Assembly: GCA_018240565.1 (NCBI GenBank)
Contig: JAFEFO010000037.1
Span: 62,001-126,000, forward strand
From: Pseudomonadota bacterium
GTDB taxonomy: Bacteria > Pseudomonadota > Gammaproteobacteria > Xanthomonadales > Rhodanobacteraceae
Length of the DNA stretch: 64,000 bases
Direction: 5' to 3'
Part shown: piece by piece, positions 63,091 through 64,000 of the stretch
How positions within the stretch are numbered: position 1 is the stretch's first letter
Layout of the letters: each line of letters begins with the position of its first letter
Program-made: the position numbers and the translations under genes
Notes under the pieces: model-generated
What the model saw: only the letters and a program-made list of their open reading frames with translations
Told to the model about the DNA's origin: nothing
Database searches by the model: none

Positions 63091-64000
63091 CTAGGCCGCC
63101 TGTGGCCGCGCGTGTTCGCTCAAGGCGACGAGCGCCGCCTCGATCGCGCGGAAGTCGGCGCCCGGTGCGCGCATGTGCTCGCTCAAATGGCGGCGGAATG
63201 CGCGCGCGCCCGGTTCGCCCAGATACAATCCCAGCACATGCCGCGCGATGTGGTGCAGGGCCTCGCCGCCGCGCAGCTGCGCGGCGATGTAAGGCGCGAG
63301 TTGCGCCAGCACGTCCTCGCGTGCCGGCAGCGGCGTGTCGAACAATGCGTGCTCGATACGCGCGAGCACGAACGGATCGTGGTACGCCGCGCGGCCGAGC
63401 ATGATGCCGTCCACCTGTTGCAAATGGGATTTTGCCGCATCCGCATCGACGATACCGCCGTTGATGACGACCGTGAGTCGCGGAAACTCCTGCTTGAGTC
63501 GGTACACGCGCGGATAGTTGAGCGGCGGGATCTCGCGGTTCTCTTTCGGACTCAGCCCGTGCAACCACGCCTTGCGCGCGTGCACGATCAGCACTTTAAG
63601 TCCGGCGTCGATCATGTTTTGTGCAAAGCGATGCAGGTCTTCGTAGTCGTCCTGATCATCCACGCCGATGCGGCATTTCACCGTGACCGGAACATTCACC
63701 GCCGCGCGCATCGCCGCAACGCCATCGGCGACCAGCATAGGTTCGCGCATCAGACAGGCGCCGAAACGACCGGACTGCACGCGATCCGACGGACAGCCGA
63801 CATTGAGATTGATCTCGTCGTAACCGAACTCCACCCCGATACGCGCCGCCGCCGCGAGTTCCGCCGGCTCATGCCCGCCCAGTTGCAATGCCAGCGGATG
63901 TTCGCAAGGATCGAAACCGAGCAGGCGCTGCCGATCGCCGCGCACCACCGCATGCGCATGCACCATTTCGGTGTACAGGCGCGCATGCGGCGACAGCAGG
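63091..64000 (-). CDS. dusA: tRNA-dihydrouridine(20/20a) synthase DusA, N-terminus beyond the window
   Basis: An FMN enzyme reducing uridine in the tRNA D-loop. The frame is open to the window end, starting LLSPHARLYTEMVHAHAVV, so the first residues are missing. Visible are the substrate-site NLNVGCPSDRVQSGRFGACLM with the catalytic Cys, TVKCRIGVDDQDDYEDL, VIVHARKAWLHGLSPKENREIPPL, and VVINGGIVDADAA with the FMN phosphate site MLGRAAYHDPF. It matches DusA over DusB/DusC by these segments. It lies 43 bp beyond the PepSY gene and is not part of that operon by signal. Confidence 0.92.
   Translation of the reverse strand, partial: LLSPHARLYTEMVHAHAVVRGDRQRLLGFDPCEHPLALQLGGHEPAELAAAARIGVEFGYDEINLNVGCPSDRVQSGRFGACLMREPMLVADGVAAMRAAVNVPVTVKCRIGVDDQDDYEDLHRFAQNMIDAGLKVLIVHARKAWLHGLSPKENREIPPLNYPRVYRLKQEFPRLTVVINGGIVDADAAKSHLQQVDGIMLGRAAYHDPFVLARIEHALFDTPLPAREDVLAQLAPYIAAQLRGGEALHHIARHVLGLYLGEPGARAFRRHLSEHMRAPGADFRAIEAALVALSEHARPQAA

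Overview
The window is one 64-kb stretch of a GC-rich Gammaproteobacterium chromosome. Several traits point to the Lysobacterales (Xanthomonadales), probably near the Rhodanobacteraceae (inference from gene content; no 16S rRNA is present). These are a PilU-type pilus ATPase, a MarR-controlled hppD-hmgA homogentisate cluster, a separate E1-alpha/E1-beta/E2 pyruvate dehydrogenase operon, a PepSY-PhoP-PhoQ-like operon, and secreted proteins ending in an IF-x-x-x-FE motif. There is no integrase, transposase, phage gene or CRISPR array.

Layout. 1-1.7 kb: the end of acetoacetyl-CoA synthetase. 1.7-15.9 kb: a surface-glycan locus with three GT2-type genes (one fused to a sulfotransferase), an asparagine-synthase-type amidotransferase, two methyltransferases, an SMR/EamA-like small membrane protein, a YfhO-type membrane protein and a large secreted alpha/beta hydrolase. 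15.9-18.4 kb: a translationally coupled transsulfuration pair. 18.6-21.7 kb: a DUF465 protein, an OmpA/DUF4398 envelope pair and pilU. 21.7-27.1 kb: a tyrosine/homogentisate operon (hppD, hmgA, vapBC, fahA, maiA) diverging from a marR gene; a toxin-antitoxin module sits inside the operon. 27.1-34.2 kb: the branched-chain amino acid operon ilvD-C-G-M-A, preceded by a complete transcription attenuator with a leader peptide. 34.2-39.6 kb: tryptophan 2,3-dioxygenase, then pdhA-pdhB-DUF1304-pdhC and a VOC protein. 39.7-41.5 kb: a ccdAB toxin-antitoxin module running straight into trpS. 41.6-49.3 kb: secreted proteins, arginase, DUF937, a cupredoxin and a DUF1800/DUF1501 pair. 49.4-52.0 kb: tRNA-Thr, a SPOR protein, coaX and birA. 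52.1-60.6 kb: a second glycan locus with a Wzm/Wzt-type ABC exporter, GT2 and GT4 enzymes, a polytopic membrane protein and a gingipain-like C25 peptidase. 60.7-64 kb: a sensor kinase, response regulator and PepSY protein, then the end of dusA.

How the genes work together. Metabolic control is the clearest theme. In the ilv leader, Val/Ile codon stalling would free an 8-nt segment that pairs with, and disrupts, an intrinsic terminator. Three regulated units (the ilv leader peptide, vapB and ccdA) share one architecture: a good -35/-10 pair whose -10 ends exactly 7 nt before an ATG, with no Shine-Dalgarno. This predicts leaderless mRNAs. Both toxin-antitoxin modules lie immediately upstream of chromosomal genes on the same strand, fahA-maiA and trpS. 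At the surface, two glycan loci are interleaved with secreted hydrolase or protease genes, and three of the secreted proteins in the window share a C-terminal motif that could be a sorting signal. Two families of palindromic repeats occur, and one has entered the pdhC coding sequence in frame.
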